Origin: Desulfofundulus australicus DSM 11792
Lineage (GTDB): Bacteria; Bacillota; Desulfotomaculia; Desulfotomaculales; Desulfovirgulaceae
DNA length: 39,818 nt
Reading direction: 5' to 3'
Assembly: GCF_900129285.1 (NCBI RefSeq)
Contig: NZ_FQUW01000029.1
Coordinates: 1-39,818, forward strand
The notes under the pieces were generated by a model. It did no database searches, was not told the origin of the DNA, and saw only the letters and a program-made list of their open reading frames with translations. A program made the position numbers and the translations under genes. Shown one piece after another: positions 26,655 to 35,233 of the stretch (the stretch's first letter is position 1; each line of letters opens with the position of its first letter).

Positions 26655-29118
26655 ATCCGGTAGCTTCAACGGAACCTGCAATTTTACTAATTTTATCAAT
26701 ATAAAAATCGCTTAAGGAGCGGGCAATTTCCATGGTCGCCCCTTCAGTGAATATCCGGCAAACCGGTTCATCGGGGTCGGGGAGCACCAGCGCCCATCCC
26801 TGGGGATGAAAGACCTTCACCCCATCCAGCAATTCCATCTGTGCCGCAGGGGGATCTTCTATGAGGCGACGGATAACCCTGCCTTTTGCCTCCCAGGGTA
26901 CCGGTACTTCCTTCTGGTCCATAAAAAAGACCGGAATCTCATCAACCAGCTCGCCCAGGGTTTTTCTCTTCTTAGCAGTAAACTCCAGAATACGGGTCAG
27001 GGCTCCCAGGGCATCAAAATTAAGTAAAAATTGAAATTCGCCCTGCCCCAGGACTTTTTCTACAAAATCACAAATTGCTGTTTTGGTCCGAATGACCTGT
27101 CCCCGATACTTTTCAGCCAGCGCATCAACCGCCCGGGGTGCTGTAACCGGGACCACCACCGGCCCTCCCCGTGCCTTGAGAGTTATCAGTGCTAACAGGG
27201 CGGTGAGCAGGTTATCCTGGATCACCCGGCCCCGTTCGTCTACCAGTACCAACCGGTCGCCGTTGGCATCCAGGAATGCTCCAGCGGCAGCACCAGTTTC
27301 CGGTACCCGCCGGCCTAAAATGGACAGAATTTCCTGGTAGTTGTTTTTATGGAAAGTCATACCCCCCGGCAGGTCCAGGTTCTCCACATAAACGCCCAGT
27401 CTCCCCGTTAAATCCTTTAGATACTGGCCCAGATTATTCTGGTCGCAGGCTACTACCAGCCGGAATTGCGCCTTCTCCAGCGCAGCCCGGTCGAGATCCC
27501 GTACCAGGGCTTCAAGATAACTTTCGCCAATGGTACAGGCGAACTCGGGAGGAAGTATGGCCTGTGGTTCAGCCCGGTAAAAGTCTTCCCGCATAAGCAG
27601 GTTTTCTACCTTTCGCTCCATACTGCGGGAAATATTTCCTCCTTTGTCGTTAAGAAAAACGAGAGTTACTTGTTCAGGACGATAAGAGGAAAGTTTAACA
27701 TGTACCCCTCCAGCCAGATCCAGCTGGCGCACTGCAAAGCGGTGCATGGGGGTAATTCCGGTACCCAGCTCCACCACCTGTGCACCGGCCGACTGTAAAC
27801 CACAGATCAGGGCATTTTTAATCATTTGTGAAGCCGGAGAAGCATCGCTACTGACAGCCAGCCGTACCCCCCGTCTCCCCATGGCCGAGGCAAAGGCCGC
27901 CCCCACCCGGCAGGCAAATTCCGGTGTCAGTTCCACATTTACCAGCCCGCTAATGCCTTCAAGGCCGAAGATTTTCTTAGGGCAGCGCGTACCCCATACC
28001 AGACTGTTCTGAACCACGGTACCGCTTTCCACCAGTTTGCTGGGCCATAATTTTACGTCCGGCTTTATGACACTGCGTTCCTGAATTATCGAATCGCTAC
28101 CTATTACTGCTCCTTCATAGACCGCAGCGCCAGCCCGTACCTGCACCCGGCTGGCCAGGATAGCCCCCCGGAGAGCAGATCCCGCTCCTATATAAACGTT
28201 ATTCCATAGAACGCTGCGCTTTATAGAAGCCCTTTCCTGGATCAGGCAGCCATTTCCCAGGACACTGAAAGGCTCAATTACCGCCCCGGGTCCAACATAA
28301 CAACCGTCCCCTATCAGGACAGGACCTTGAATACGGGCGCTGGTGCTGATATCAACCCCGTCGCCTGCCCAGACCCCCGGCTGCAGTTCCCTGCCCGGCA
28401 TGGTAATTTTAACGCGACCCGAAAGAACATCCTGGTGAGCATGCAAATACTGCTGCAGATTGCCTATATCACACCAGTAGCCGGGAAGTACTACCCCAAA
28501 TAAGGGTTTCTTTTCCCCTAACAGTAAGGGAAAAAGATCCTTGCTGAAGTCAACCATACGCCCGGCTTCTATGTACTCCAAAACCTCAGGCTCCAGGATA
28601 TAAATTCCTGTATTGACTGTATCACTGAAGACCTCCCCCCAGGCAGGTTTTTCAAGGAACTGGACAATGCGCCCCTCCGGCGTGGTAATAACCACACCGT
28701 ATTCCAGGGGACAGCTGACCCGGGTGAGCACAATGGTAGCCATGGCCCCCCGCTGGCGGTGAAATTCGACAGCCCGGGACAAATCCAGATCGGTGAGGGC
28801 ATCCCCGCTAATTACCAGGAAGGTTTCATCCAGAAAATCCTGGGCATTCTTTACACTGCCAGCAGTACCCAGGGGTGAATCTTCAATAAAATACTGCATA
28901 TTAATTCCATACCGCGCGCCACTGCCGAAGTAATCTCGGATGGCTTCCGGCATGTACTGCAGGGTCACTGCCACCTCGGTGAAACCATGGGCTTTTAGCA
29001 GGTTTACTATATGCCACATCATGGGCCGGTTGGCCAGTGGAACCATTGGTTTGGGCCGGTTACAGGTAAGAGGACGAAGGCGAGAACCTTCTCCCCCGGC
29101 CATAATGACTGCTTTCAT
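26653..29118 (-). CDS. Sugar-1-phosphate nucleotidyltransferase fused to LbH and phosphomannomutase-like domains
   Basis: 821 residues. Residues 1-235 form a nucleotidyltransferase: [42 protein letters not shown], and [26 protein letters not shown], all in conserved order. Residues 250-370 contain left-handed beta-helix hexapeptides ([19 protein letters not shown]). From 380 a phosphohexomutase-like region follows, but its active sites are altered: the usual TASHNP loop reads KLSSYRP, the metal loop DGDADR reads DANGDR, and no GEQSGH sugar loop is visible. The N-terminal domain should make an NDP-sugar (GDP-mannose or ADP-/UDP-glucose), most likely for the glycosyltransferase encoded 48 bases upstream. 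The mutase part is probably non-catalytic. Confidence 0.88.
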   Translation of the reverse strand: MKAVIMAGGEGSRLRPLTCNRPKPMVPLANRPMMWHIVNLLKAHGFTEVAVTLQYMPEAIRDYFGSGARYGINMQYFIEDSPLGTAGSVKNAQDFLDETFLVISGDALTDLDLSRAVEFHRQRGAMATIVLTRVSCPLEYGVVITTPEGRIVQFLEKPAWGEVFSDTVNTGIYILEPEVLEYIEAGRMVDFSKDLFPLLLGEKKPLFGVVLPGYWCDIGNLQQYLHAHQDVLSGRVKITMPGRELQPGVWAGDGVDISTSARIQGPVLIGDGCYVGPGAVIEPFSVLGNGCLIQERASIKRSVLWNNVYIGAGSALRGAILASRVQVRAGAAVYEGAVIGSDSIIQERSVIKPDVKLWPSKLVESGTVVQNSLVWGTRCPKKIFGLEGISGLVNVELTPEFACRVGAAFASAMGRRGVRLAVSSDASPASQMIKNALICGLQSAGAQVVELGTGITPMHRFAVRQLDLAGGVHVKLSSYRPEQVTLVFLNDKGGNISRSMERKVENLLMREDFYRAEPQAILPPEFACTIGESYLEALVRDLDRAALEKAQFRLVVACDQNNLGQYLKDLTGRLGVYVENLDLPGGMTFHKNNYQEILSILGRRVPETGAAAGAFLDANGDRLVLVDERGRVIQDNLLTALLALITLKARGGPVVVPVTAPRAVDALAEKYRGQVIRTKTAICDFVEKVLGQGEFQFLLNFDALGALTRILEFTAKKRKTLGELVDEIPVFFMDQKEVPVPWEAKGRVIRRLIEDPPAAQMELLDGVKVFHPQGWALVLPDPDEPVCRIFTEGATMEIARSLSDFYIDKISKIAGSVEATG

Positions 29119-29166
29119 TAAATCCCTCCTAATTCTAAAGATTTTATAAACCGCTCTTTTACCCGG

Positions 29167-30414
29167 TCAGGCCCGGGCAAAAAGCCTGGACATGCGAGAA
29201 AATAAACGATTACCGCGCGAATAGGGACCATACCAGGGAACGCGGCGGTATTCATTCCAGACCTGCTGGTATACCCGCCTGGTGGCCTGGGCGATATCGT
29301 GCCAGTTGAATTTTTCCAGAACCTTGCGGTAAGCTCGCTGGCGCAGATTTTGGGCCAGCTGGCGGTCCTTTAACAACCAGACGATCATATCAGCCAGGGA
29401 ACGGCTGTTACCGGGATAAAATTTCAGCCCGTCCACTCCATGTTCCACTATTTCGCTCAAACCACCGGTATCTGCCACCACCACCGGGGTTTTGGCGGCC
29501 ATACCCTCCAGGGCGACAATGCCAAAGGGCTCATAAAGGCTCGGGAAAACAGCCACGTCGGCCCAGCTGTAAAGAGTATTGCGCACTTCATCATCAATAT
29601 ATCCGGTAAAATAAACCCGCTGGGCTATTCCCAGGTTAACGGCCTGCCGGTGCAGCTCCTCTGCGTAAGGGCCTTTACCCGCGATAATGAATTTGGTTTG
29701 CGGGTGCCGGCTTAAAATTTGCGGAGCAGCATCCAGAAGGACCTGTACACCTTTTTCCCGTACCAGGCGTCCCACATAAAAAACAATGCTCTCGTCGGGA
29801 GCAGCAAATTGATCCCTGGTTACCCTTATGGTCCGGGTGCTGAAATTGGCCGGATTAACCCCATTTACGATAACCTGGATCTTATCTTCCGGCACCTGAA
29901 AAACATGGCGCACTTCATTTTTCATGTACTGGCTGCAGCAGATTACCTTCCAGGCCTCGTAAGTCAGCCACCATTCTATATCACTGATATGTCGCTGGAT
30001 GTCGTTATGCAGGCCGCAATTGCGGCCATATTCGGTGGCATGAATGGTGGCCACCAGGGGCAGCCGCCAGGCATGTTTTAAAGCCCGGGCTGCATATGCC
30101 ACCAGCCAGTCATGGGCATGAATGATATGCACTCCTCCCAGTTCGGAAAAAAGCGGTATGGCCCGTTCCAGCATGGCTATGTTCAGCTGAGCAACCCAGG
30201 TAACAAAATGGGGGGCAGATATCTGGTAGTTTTGAAAGCGATGCACGTGTACACCGTTAACCTGCTCGTAATCGGGAACACCCGGAGCACCACAGGTGAG
30301 CACATGCACCTCTTCCCCGATTCCCGCAAGGGCACTGGACAGGTCGTAAACATGCTGGGCCAGCCCCCCCACAGATCGGGGCGGGTATTCCCATGAAAGC
30401 ATCAGGATACGCAA
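29167..30414 (-). CDS. GT4-type glycosyltransferase, glycogen-synthase-like
   Basis: 415 residues with a GT-B fold. It starts MRILMLSWEYPPRSVGGLAQHV, with the GG loop as in starch/glycogen synthases, then IIHAHDWLV, NGVNPANF, YVGRLVREKGVQVLLDA, and the C-terminal EPFGIVALEGMAAKTPVVVADTGGLSEIV (E-x7-E motif) in conserved order. It probably extends an alpha-1,4-glucan from an NDP-glucose, since branching enzyme, nucleotidyltransferase and CBM25 genes surround it. A role in other polysaccharides cannot be excluded. A hairpin upstream (30462-30491) partly insulates it from the CBM gene. Confidence 0.88.
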   Translation of the reverse strand: MRILMLSWEYPPRSVGGLAQHVYDLSSALAGIGEEVHVLTCGAPGVPDYEQVNGVHVHRFQNYQISAPHFVTWVAQLNIAMLERAIPLFSELGGVHIIHAHDWLVAYAARALKHAWRLPLVATIHATEYGRNCGLHNDIQRHISDIEWWLTYEAWKVICCSQYMKNEVRHVFQVPEDKIQVIVNGVNPANFSTRTIRVTRDQFAAPDESIVFYVGRLVREKGVQVLLDAAPQILSRHPQTKFIIAGKGPYAEELHRQAVNLGIAQRVYFTGYIDDEVRNTLYSWADVAVFPSLYEPFGIVALEGMAAKTPVVVADTGGLSEIVEHGVDGLKFYPGNSRSLADMIVWLLKDRQLAQNLRQRAYRKVLEKFNWHDIAQATRRVYQQVWNEYRRVPWYGPYSRGNRLFSRMSRLFARA

Positions 30415-30461
30415 AAAGCTTTTCCCTCCCCGGTTTGTTATTTGCTTTTTAATTAAAATGA

Positions 30462-30491
30462 AATCCCTACCGGGCTCCGGCGGTAGGGATT
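30462..30491 (-). terminator. Hairpin terminator after the CBM25 gene
   Basis: AATCCCTACCG (30462-30472) and CGGTAGGGATT (30481-30491) form a perfect 11-bp stem. On the minus strand it is followed by a U-rich TTCATTTTAATT, so it may act as a terminator or a partial one ahead of the glycosyltransferase gene. Confidence 0.65.
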
Positions 30492-30540
30492 CAGGGCATG
30501 GTTAAAATCAGCGGGAACCTTTAAGCTTTTCTCCTGGAGG

Positions 30541-30915
30541 TCAAATATTGCGCTGGCCGTTATGGATTTCAAAGCTCCAGTTGAGCCCGTTATTGTTATC
30601 CCAGTTATAGGCATTGTCCCGGAAACAAAAATTGAAACGGCTTTCATCGGGCATTTCCAGCGTTTTTACAAAACCCCAGCCGGTGCGGGACATACGTAAA
30701 TCCTGAACGTTGTGCCAGTTACGGGGGTCCCCGAATCCTACATGCAGGTAAACCTGTTCGGTGCCGCTTTTGGCCAGCAGCCCATTGTAAAATACCGTAA
30801 TCTCATCGTATGCTGTTATCGGAGTGGGATCCACCACAACCCCATCGGGAAAGTCAGCATCATGCATGGCTTTCAGTCGCCCTTCACCTTCACCGAAATT
30901 GCTCGGGTGTGCCAA
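30541..30915 (-). CDS. Stand-alone CBM25 starch-binding domain protein
   Basis: About 124 residues without a signal peptide. The domain shows DEITVFYNGLLAKSGTEQVYLHVGFG...W...MSRTGWGFVKTLEM, FNFCFRDNAYNWDNNNGLNWSFEI. The pattern of VYLHVG, paired Trp and WDNNNGxNW matches CBM25, which binds alpha-1,4-glucans through stacked tryptophans. TTG 30915 is preferred because AGGAGG ends eight bases upstream. Being cytoplasmic and unattached to a catalytic domain, it could act as a glucan-particle protein that coats or recruits enzymes to storage glycogen. That role is inferred from the neighbouring glucan genes. Confidence 0.85.
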   Translation of the reverse strand: MAHPSNFGEGEGRLKAMHDADFPDGVVVDPTPITAYDEITVFYNGLLAKSGTEQVYLHVGFGDPRNWHNVQDLRMSRTGWGFVKTLEMPDESRFNFCFRDNAYNWDNNNGLNWSFEIHNGQRNI

Positions 30916-31002
30916 GAACATCACCTCCTGGCTGTAACGGTAAACGCGGAATCAGGCCACAGGCTTATTATTATGCCGGCCGAAAATTTTTATGCATTGG
31001 CA

Positions 31003-31041
31003 ATAAAAAAAGCCGGAAACCAGCGATAGCTGGCTTCCGGC
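31003..31041 (-). terminator. Rho-independent terminator after the isocitrate dehydrogenase-like gene
   Basis: The stem uses GCCGGAAACCAGC and GCTGGCTTCCGGC (31012-31041) with one interior mismatch and a GATA loop. On the minus strand it is followed by TTTTTTTATTG. It lies just past the stop at 31062. Confidence 0.9.
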
Positions 31042-31061
31042 ACCTTTAATATGGTAATTTA

Positions 31062-32063
31062 TTACTGCATCTTGCTTATAATAGCGTCGGCCATTTCACT
31101 GGTGCTGGCGCTGCCCCCCAGGTCATAAGTCAGTGTTTTCCCTTCACGCAGTACGGCCAGCACGGCCGAGTATATGCGCTCAGCGGGTTCATTTTCGCCC
31201 AGATGCTGCAGCATCATAACCCCGGATAAAATCATGGCCAGGGGATTAATGCGATTCTTGCCGGCATGCTTGGGAGCACTGCCGTGGACGGGTTCAAATA
31301 CAGCTACATCCCGGCCGATATTTGCCCCCGGGGCGATACCAAGCCCGCCCACCAGGCCGGCACAGAGATCGCTGACAATATCACCATAAAGGTTAGGTAA
31401 CACAAGAACATCGTAGTTTTCAGGGGACTGGACCAGTTTCATACACATGGCGTCCACGATCATATCTTCAAAAACGATATCCGGGTACTCGCCGGCCACC
31501 TTTCTGGCGCATTCCAGGAAAAGGCCGTCCGTTAACTTCATTATATTGGCCTTGTGAACAGCAGTTACTTTTTTCCGTCCCTGTTTGCGTGCCAGATCAA
31601 AGGCAAAGCGTACAATACGTTCCGATGCCCGGCGGGTAATGATTTTAATACTTTCTGCCGCATCGTCGCCCACCCGGTGTTCAATGCCCGCATAAAGATC
31701 TTCCGTGTTTTCCCTTACCACCACCAGGTCCACATTCTGGTAACGGGTATTAATCCCCGGCATGGTGCGGGCAGGGCGCACGTTGGCGTAAAGGTTTAGT
31801 TCCTGGCGCAGAGTGACATTGACACTCCGGAAACCGCCGCCCACAGGAGTGGTAATTGGACCCTTAAGAGCCACCCGGTTCCTGCGGATGGACTCCAGCA
31901 CATATTCCGGTAAAGGAGTACCATACCGGGGAATTAAAGCTTCCCCGGTTTCAACCACTTCCCATTCGATATTTACCCCGCTGGCATCGATAACCCGGCG
32001 TGCGGCCCGGGCTATTTCAGGACCCACGCCATCACCGGGAATTAAGGTTACTTTATGTGCCAC
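31062..32063 (-). CDS. NAD-type isocitrate / homoisocitrate dehydrogenase
   Basis: About 333 residues, of the IDH/IPMDH beta-decarboxylating dehydrogenase family. It has [15 protein letters not shown] at the start, [20 protein letters not shown] (substrate Ser/Arg), [15 protein letters not shown], the catalytic lysine in [11 protein letters not shown], Tyr-bearing regions, metal aspartates in [16 protein letters not shown], and the coenzyme loop [21 protein letters not shown]. The SVNVTLR stretch favours isocitrate over isopropylmalate. GTG 32063 is taken as start: GGGAGGTT lies eight bases upstream and homology begins right there, whereas the frame to 32162 adds 33 residues with none. With the upstream homocitrate-synthase-like gene it probably feeds 2-oxoglutarate or 2-oxoadipate formation. 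Confidence 0.88.
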   Translation of the reverse strand: MAHKVTLIPGDGVGPEIARAARRVIDASGVNIEWEVVETGEALIPRYGTPLPEYVLESIRRNRVALKGPITTPVGGGFRSVNVTLRQELNLYANVRPARTMPGINTRYQNVDLVVVRENTEDLYAGIEHRVGDDAAESIKIITRRASERIVRFAFDLARKQGRKKVTAVHKANIMKLTDGLFLECARKVAGEYPDIVFEDMIVDAMCMKLVQSPENYDVLVLPNLYGDIVSDLCAGLVGGLGIAPGANIGRDVAVFEPVHGSAPKHAGKNRINPLAMILSGVMMLQHLGENEPAERIYSAVLAVLREGKTLTYDLGGSASTSEMADAIISKMQ

Positions 32064-32161
32064 TGCTCGGCAACCTCCCAGGTATAGTCCCTCTACTTTT
32101 TCGTCAATCCTGCCGGATAATCCACCAGTTAAAGGATGGACCCGTTTCATAATGGGATCCA

Positions 32162-33328
32162 TCAGTTCTTTCCAAAATAATCTTCATAAATATACATGAG
32201 CTCCTTGTCAAAAAGAGGCCGCTTTAAAGCCACACAGTAGGAGCGAACCTTGGCCAGAAGTTCCTGGGCGCGAAACTCACTTAAATGAATACCATACTCG
32301 GCAAACTTGGCCTTCAAAGCTGCCGTGCCGGAGTGTTTGCCGATAACTATCTGGCGCTCCAGACCCACCTCTTCCGGCTGGAAAGCCTCATAAGTTTTCG
32401 GGTTCTTCAAAGCGCCATCGGCGTGAATACCCGATTCATGGGCAAACATGTTGGAACCTACAATGGCCTTCCAGGCCGGCAGCTCCCGCCCGGAAGCCCG
32501 CGATACATATTCAGCAATTTCCCGGAACATTTCAGTTTTAAACCCAAGATCGATACCCATCAGGTGTTTTAGCGCCATGACCACTTCCTCGAGGGCAGCA
32601 TTTCCTGCCCGCTCACCCAGGCCGATCACAGTAACCCCCACATGGGTAGCACCGGCTCTCACGCCGGCCAGGGCATTGGCGGTGGCCATACCAAAGTCAT
32701 TGTGTGTATGCATCTCTATATCTATATCTACATTCTTAAGTATGGTCTGGATCCGTTCATAAGTGGTAAAGGGATCCAGGATCCCCACGGTATCACAGTA
32801 ACGCAGGCGGTCGGCACCGGCCTCCTTGGCTGCCCTGGCGAACTGGATCAGGAAGTCCATATCGCTGCGGGATGCATCTTCAGCATTGACGGAAATATAC
32901 ATCCCTTCTTTTTTAGCAAATTCCACGGCTTTCACCATTTGCTCCAGCACCCATTCCCGGCTGGTTTGCAGTTTATATTTGATGTGGATATCCGAAGTAG
33001 AAATAGAAATGGCCACGGCGTCTACCCCGCAGGCCAGGGAGGCTTCGATATCTTTGATTACCGGGCGGTTCCAGCCCATTATGCTGGCTTTAAGGCCCGC
33101 CCTGCAAATCTCCTTAATGGCTTCCATCTCGTCGCCGCCCATTACGGGGATACCCGCTTCAATCTGGTGGACGCCAATCTCATCCAATAATTTGGCTATA
33201 CGTACTTTCTCACGGTTGGCGAAGACCACTCCTGCCGTTTGCTCGCCGTCCCGCAGGGTAGTATCAACTATGATTATTTTTTTCTGTTCACTTTTCCCGG
33301 TCGCATTTTCTGCCAATTTTTCATTCAT
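32162..33328 (-). CDS. Homocitrate synthase (NifV)-like / possible Re-citrate synthase, DRE-TIM family
   Basis: About 388 residues. The TIM barrel has [63 protein letters not shown] (metal His pair), [17 protein letters not shown] and the C-terminal [13 protein letters not shown] motifs. It condenses acetyl-CoA with a 2-keto acid; NifV uses 2-oxoglutarate. Anaerobic Clostridia also use members of this superfamily as Re-citrate synthase with oxaloacetate. The downstream isocitrate-dehydrogenase-like gene makes a citrate or homocitrate branch of the TCA cycle plausible, and no nif gene is near. ATG 33328 follows GGGGTGAGGAAA; the frame to 33358 has no better site. The substrate is undetermined. 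Confidence 0.85.
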   Translation of the reverse strand: MNEKLAENATGKSEQKKIIIVDTTLRDGEQTAGVVFANREKVRIAKLLDEIGVHQIEAGIPVMGGDEMEAIKEICRAGLKASIMGWNRPVIKDIEASLACGVDAVAISISTSDIHIKYKLQTSREWVLEQMVKAVEFAKKEGMYISVNAEDASRSDMDFLIQFARAAKEAGADRLRYCDTVGILDPFTTYERIQTILKNVDIDIEMHTHNDFGMATANALAGVRAGATHVGVTVIGLGERAGNAALEEVVMALKHLMGIDLGFKTEMFREIAEYVSRASGRELPAWKAIVGSNMFAHESGIHADGALKNPKTYEAFQPEEVGLERQIVIGKHSGTAALKAKFAEYGIHLSEFRAQELLAKVRSYCVALKRPLFDKELMYIYEDYFGKN

Positions 33329-33741
33329 TTTCCTCACCCCTGTTCTAGCGTAGCACATTGCGACACAAAATTATACAGATTTAATCATATCATGAAATCA
33401 GCTAACTGAAAAGCATTTCTTTATAATGTTCATTAAATCTGGCGAAGCAATTCCTCCCGGCGGCAATTCTGTGACACCCAGCGGTCAAAATCCGGCCGCG
33501 GTTAGAAAGCCATAACCTGTCAAAGTCATTCTTATTTATCTGAACATAAAGAAAACCATTCAATCTATGGTTTTGTCTGTTGCCGGAAAATTTATGTTCT
33601 CTAACGGTCAAAGAAAGTAAAATAAAGAAAAAGGCGGAGGTATTGCCGCAGGGGGGATGCTATGGCCGGCAAAAGAACAAAAGGTTTAGTGAAAAGCAGT
33701 AATTGAAAATTTAGAAATTTGAAACAATGGAGGTGCATACT
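33329..33741. other. Intergenic region with nested inverted repeats, no recognised gene
   Basis: The gap lies between the divergent homocitrate-synthase-like and MFS genes. GAACATAAA (33542-33550) matches TTTATGTTC (33591-33599) and encloses AAAACCAT/ATGGTTTT (33552-33559 with 33567-33574). Further downstream are GC-rich stretches (33640-33670) before the MFS ribosome site. A short minus-strand frame of 69 codons (33402-33611) has no family resemblance and no ribosome site. No riboswitch class was matched. Confidence 0.5.
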
Positions 33742-34992
33742 ATGAATCAGCCCAACCAGCCCAGTGCAGCGCGGGCCTGGGCAGTCACCTTTGCCGGTAT
33801 GGGCATAAACCTGGCCCTGGGTGTCCTATACACATGGAGCGTTTTTGCCGCTGCATTGATAGACCAGCTGAACTGGACCAAAACCCAGTCCCAGTTCCCT
33901 TATACCCTGGCCTGCGTCATGTTTGCCCTGTTCATGGTCCCGGCAGGCCGGATGGTGGATAAGTTCGGCCCCCGGCTGGTTGCTACAATTGGTGGCATCC
34001 TGGCGGGAGCAGGTATGATCATCTCGGGAGTTACCCAGTCCCTGGTGGGTATAACCATTGGTTTCGGGCTTATCGTCGGTGCCGCCCTGGGGTTTGGATA
34101 CGGCGCTCCCACCCCGGCAGCGGTAAAATGGTTCCAGCCCCATAAAAAAGGATTGATCTCCGGGCTGGTAGTGGCCGGTTTCGGCCTGGCTTCAGTTTAC
34201 ACCGCCCCTCTAACAAAATATTTCCTTACCAATTATGGAATATCCAGGACCTTTATTTACGAAGGAATTATCTTCTTTGCTGTAATCATGATTCTGGCTC
34301 AGGTGCTTACTTTTCCACCCCCGGGTTATGTACCTTACGGCGGCCCGCCTCCTGCTACCAGGGCAGCTTCAGCAGCTAGCTCCAAGTACGATTTCAGCCC
34401 CCGCGAAATGCTGGCCACACCCCAGTTTTACCTGCTCTGGTTAATGTTCTGCTTTGCAGCATCGGCGGGACTGCTCATCATTGGCCACCTGGCCAAGATT
34501 GCCCAGATCCAGGGGGGAATCAACTGGGGCTTCGTGTTTGTGGCGGTGCTGGCCGTAGCCAATGCCGGCGGGCGCATACTGGCCGGATGGTTGAGCGACC
34601 GGCTGGGCCGGACCAACACCATGCTTTTGGTGTTTGCCATTCAAGCGGCCAACATGCTGCTGTTTGCCTCCTACAAGAGTGCGGCAACCCTGTTTATTGG
34701 TTCGGTTCTCACCGGGATAGCTTACGGGGCCAACCTTTCCCTCTTCCCGTCGGCTACTTACGACTACTTCGGGTTGAAAAATGCCGGTATCAACTACGGC
34801 CTGGTCTTTACCGCCTGGGGTGCCGGCGCCCTTATCGGGCCGATCATTGCTGGGCGGGCGGCGGACCTGACCGGCGGCTACAATGCCAGCTACCTGATCT
34901 CCGCCGCCCTGCTGGTGGTGGCCGCCATCCTCAGCTTCGTCACCAAGCCACCCACGAAACCGGTATCGGACGGGCAGGCAGTAAAAGTCTAG
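33742..34992 (+). CDS. OFA-family MFS transporter (oxalate/formate antiporter type)
   Basis: 416 residues with about twelve membrane helices in two halves and a hydrophilic loop after helix 6 (about 205-225, rich in Pro, Ala, Ser). The first helix shows NLALGVLYTWSVFAAAL, typical of OFA proteins. GRMVDKFGPRL and GWLSDRLGRTNTM are the MFS loop 2-3 signatures in each half. OFA members exchange small monocarboxylates or dicarboxylates (formate, oxalate, pyruvate, lactate). ATG 33742 follows GGAGGTG; the upstream ATG at 33727 is part of the ribosome site. The substrate is not predictable from sequence. Confidence 0.88.
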   Translation: MNQPNQPSAARAWAVTFAGMGINLALGVLYTWSVFAAALIDQLNWTKTQSQFPYTLACVMFALFMVPAGRMVDKFGPRLVATIGGILAGAGMIISGVTQSLVGITIGFGLIVGAALGFGYGAPTPAAVKWFQPHKKGLISGLVVAGFGLASVYTAPLTKYFLTNYGISRTFIYEGIIFFAVIMILAQVLTFPPPGYVPYGGPPPATRAASAASSKYDFSPREMLATPQFYLLWLMFCFAASAGLLIIGHLAKIAQIQGGINWGFVFVAVLAVANAGGRILAGWLSDRLGRTNTMLLVFAIQAANMLLFASYKSAATLFIGSVLTGIAYGANLSLFPSATYDYFGLKNAGINYGLVFTAWGAGALIGPIIAGRAADLTGGYNASYLISAALLVVAAILSFVTKPPTKPVSDGQAVKV

Positions 34993-35207
34993 ATTGGGGC
35001 GGGTTTCCACCCGCCCCTTACCATTTCAGAAAGGAATTTTCCAGCACCGTCGTTGATGATAGTTCGGGCCTCTTCTAACGTAGTGGCGGCAAAAAGCTCC
35101 TCCAGGACATAATCCAGTTCTTCCAGTCTGGTCATCTCCTGGACCTTTTGTTGCAAATCGGCCGATTTCTTAAAAGCCCATTTTGCTTGAAAGAGCGGCG
35201 GCCACCT
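34989..35207 (-). pseudogene. Possible gene remnant downstream of the HEAT-repeat gene
   Basis: A minus-strand frame is open from just after a TAA at 35210-35208 to a TAG at 34989. It translates to a coding-like helical sequence including MTRLEELDYVLEELFAATT and LEEARTIINDGAGKFL. No ATG/GTG with a ribosome site heads it (the first ATG is internal), and the last residues are read from the MFS terminator hairpin. This suggests the 3' part of a degraded gene. I do not recognise the family; the tail resembles helical ends of nuclease/transposase-like proteins, which is not proof. Confidence 0.35.
34996..35017 (+). terminator. Hairpin after the MFS transporter gene
   Basis: GGGGCGGGT and ACCCGCCCC form a perfect 9-bp stem (34996-35004 with 35009-35017) around a TTCC loop, four bases after the stop codon. 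The following sequence (TTACCATTTC) is only modestly U-rich, so termination may be partial. Confidence 0.6.
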
Positions 35208-35233
35208 TTAGAACTGTGATTATACTTTTTTAG

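Noticed and set aside
33517-33527. CTGTCAAAGTC, an 11-base match to the end of the 138-bp element
   Set aside because: No partner end lies at the expected distance and the adjoining sequence does not resemble the element; probably chance or at most a solo relic.
33402-33611. A 69-codon minus-strand frame in the gap before the MFS gene
   Set aside because: TTG start without ribosome site, no recognised domain, and it crosses the inverted repeats; too weak to call.
34441-35010. A 189-codon minus-strand open frame
   Set aside because: Mostly antisense to the MFS transporter gene; high Gly/Pro/Gln content without family motif.
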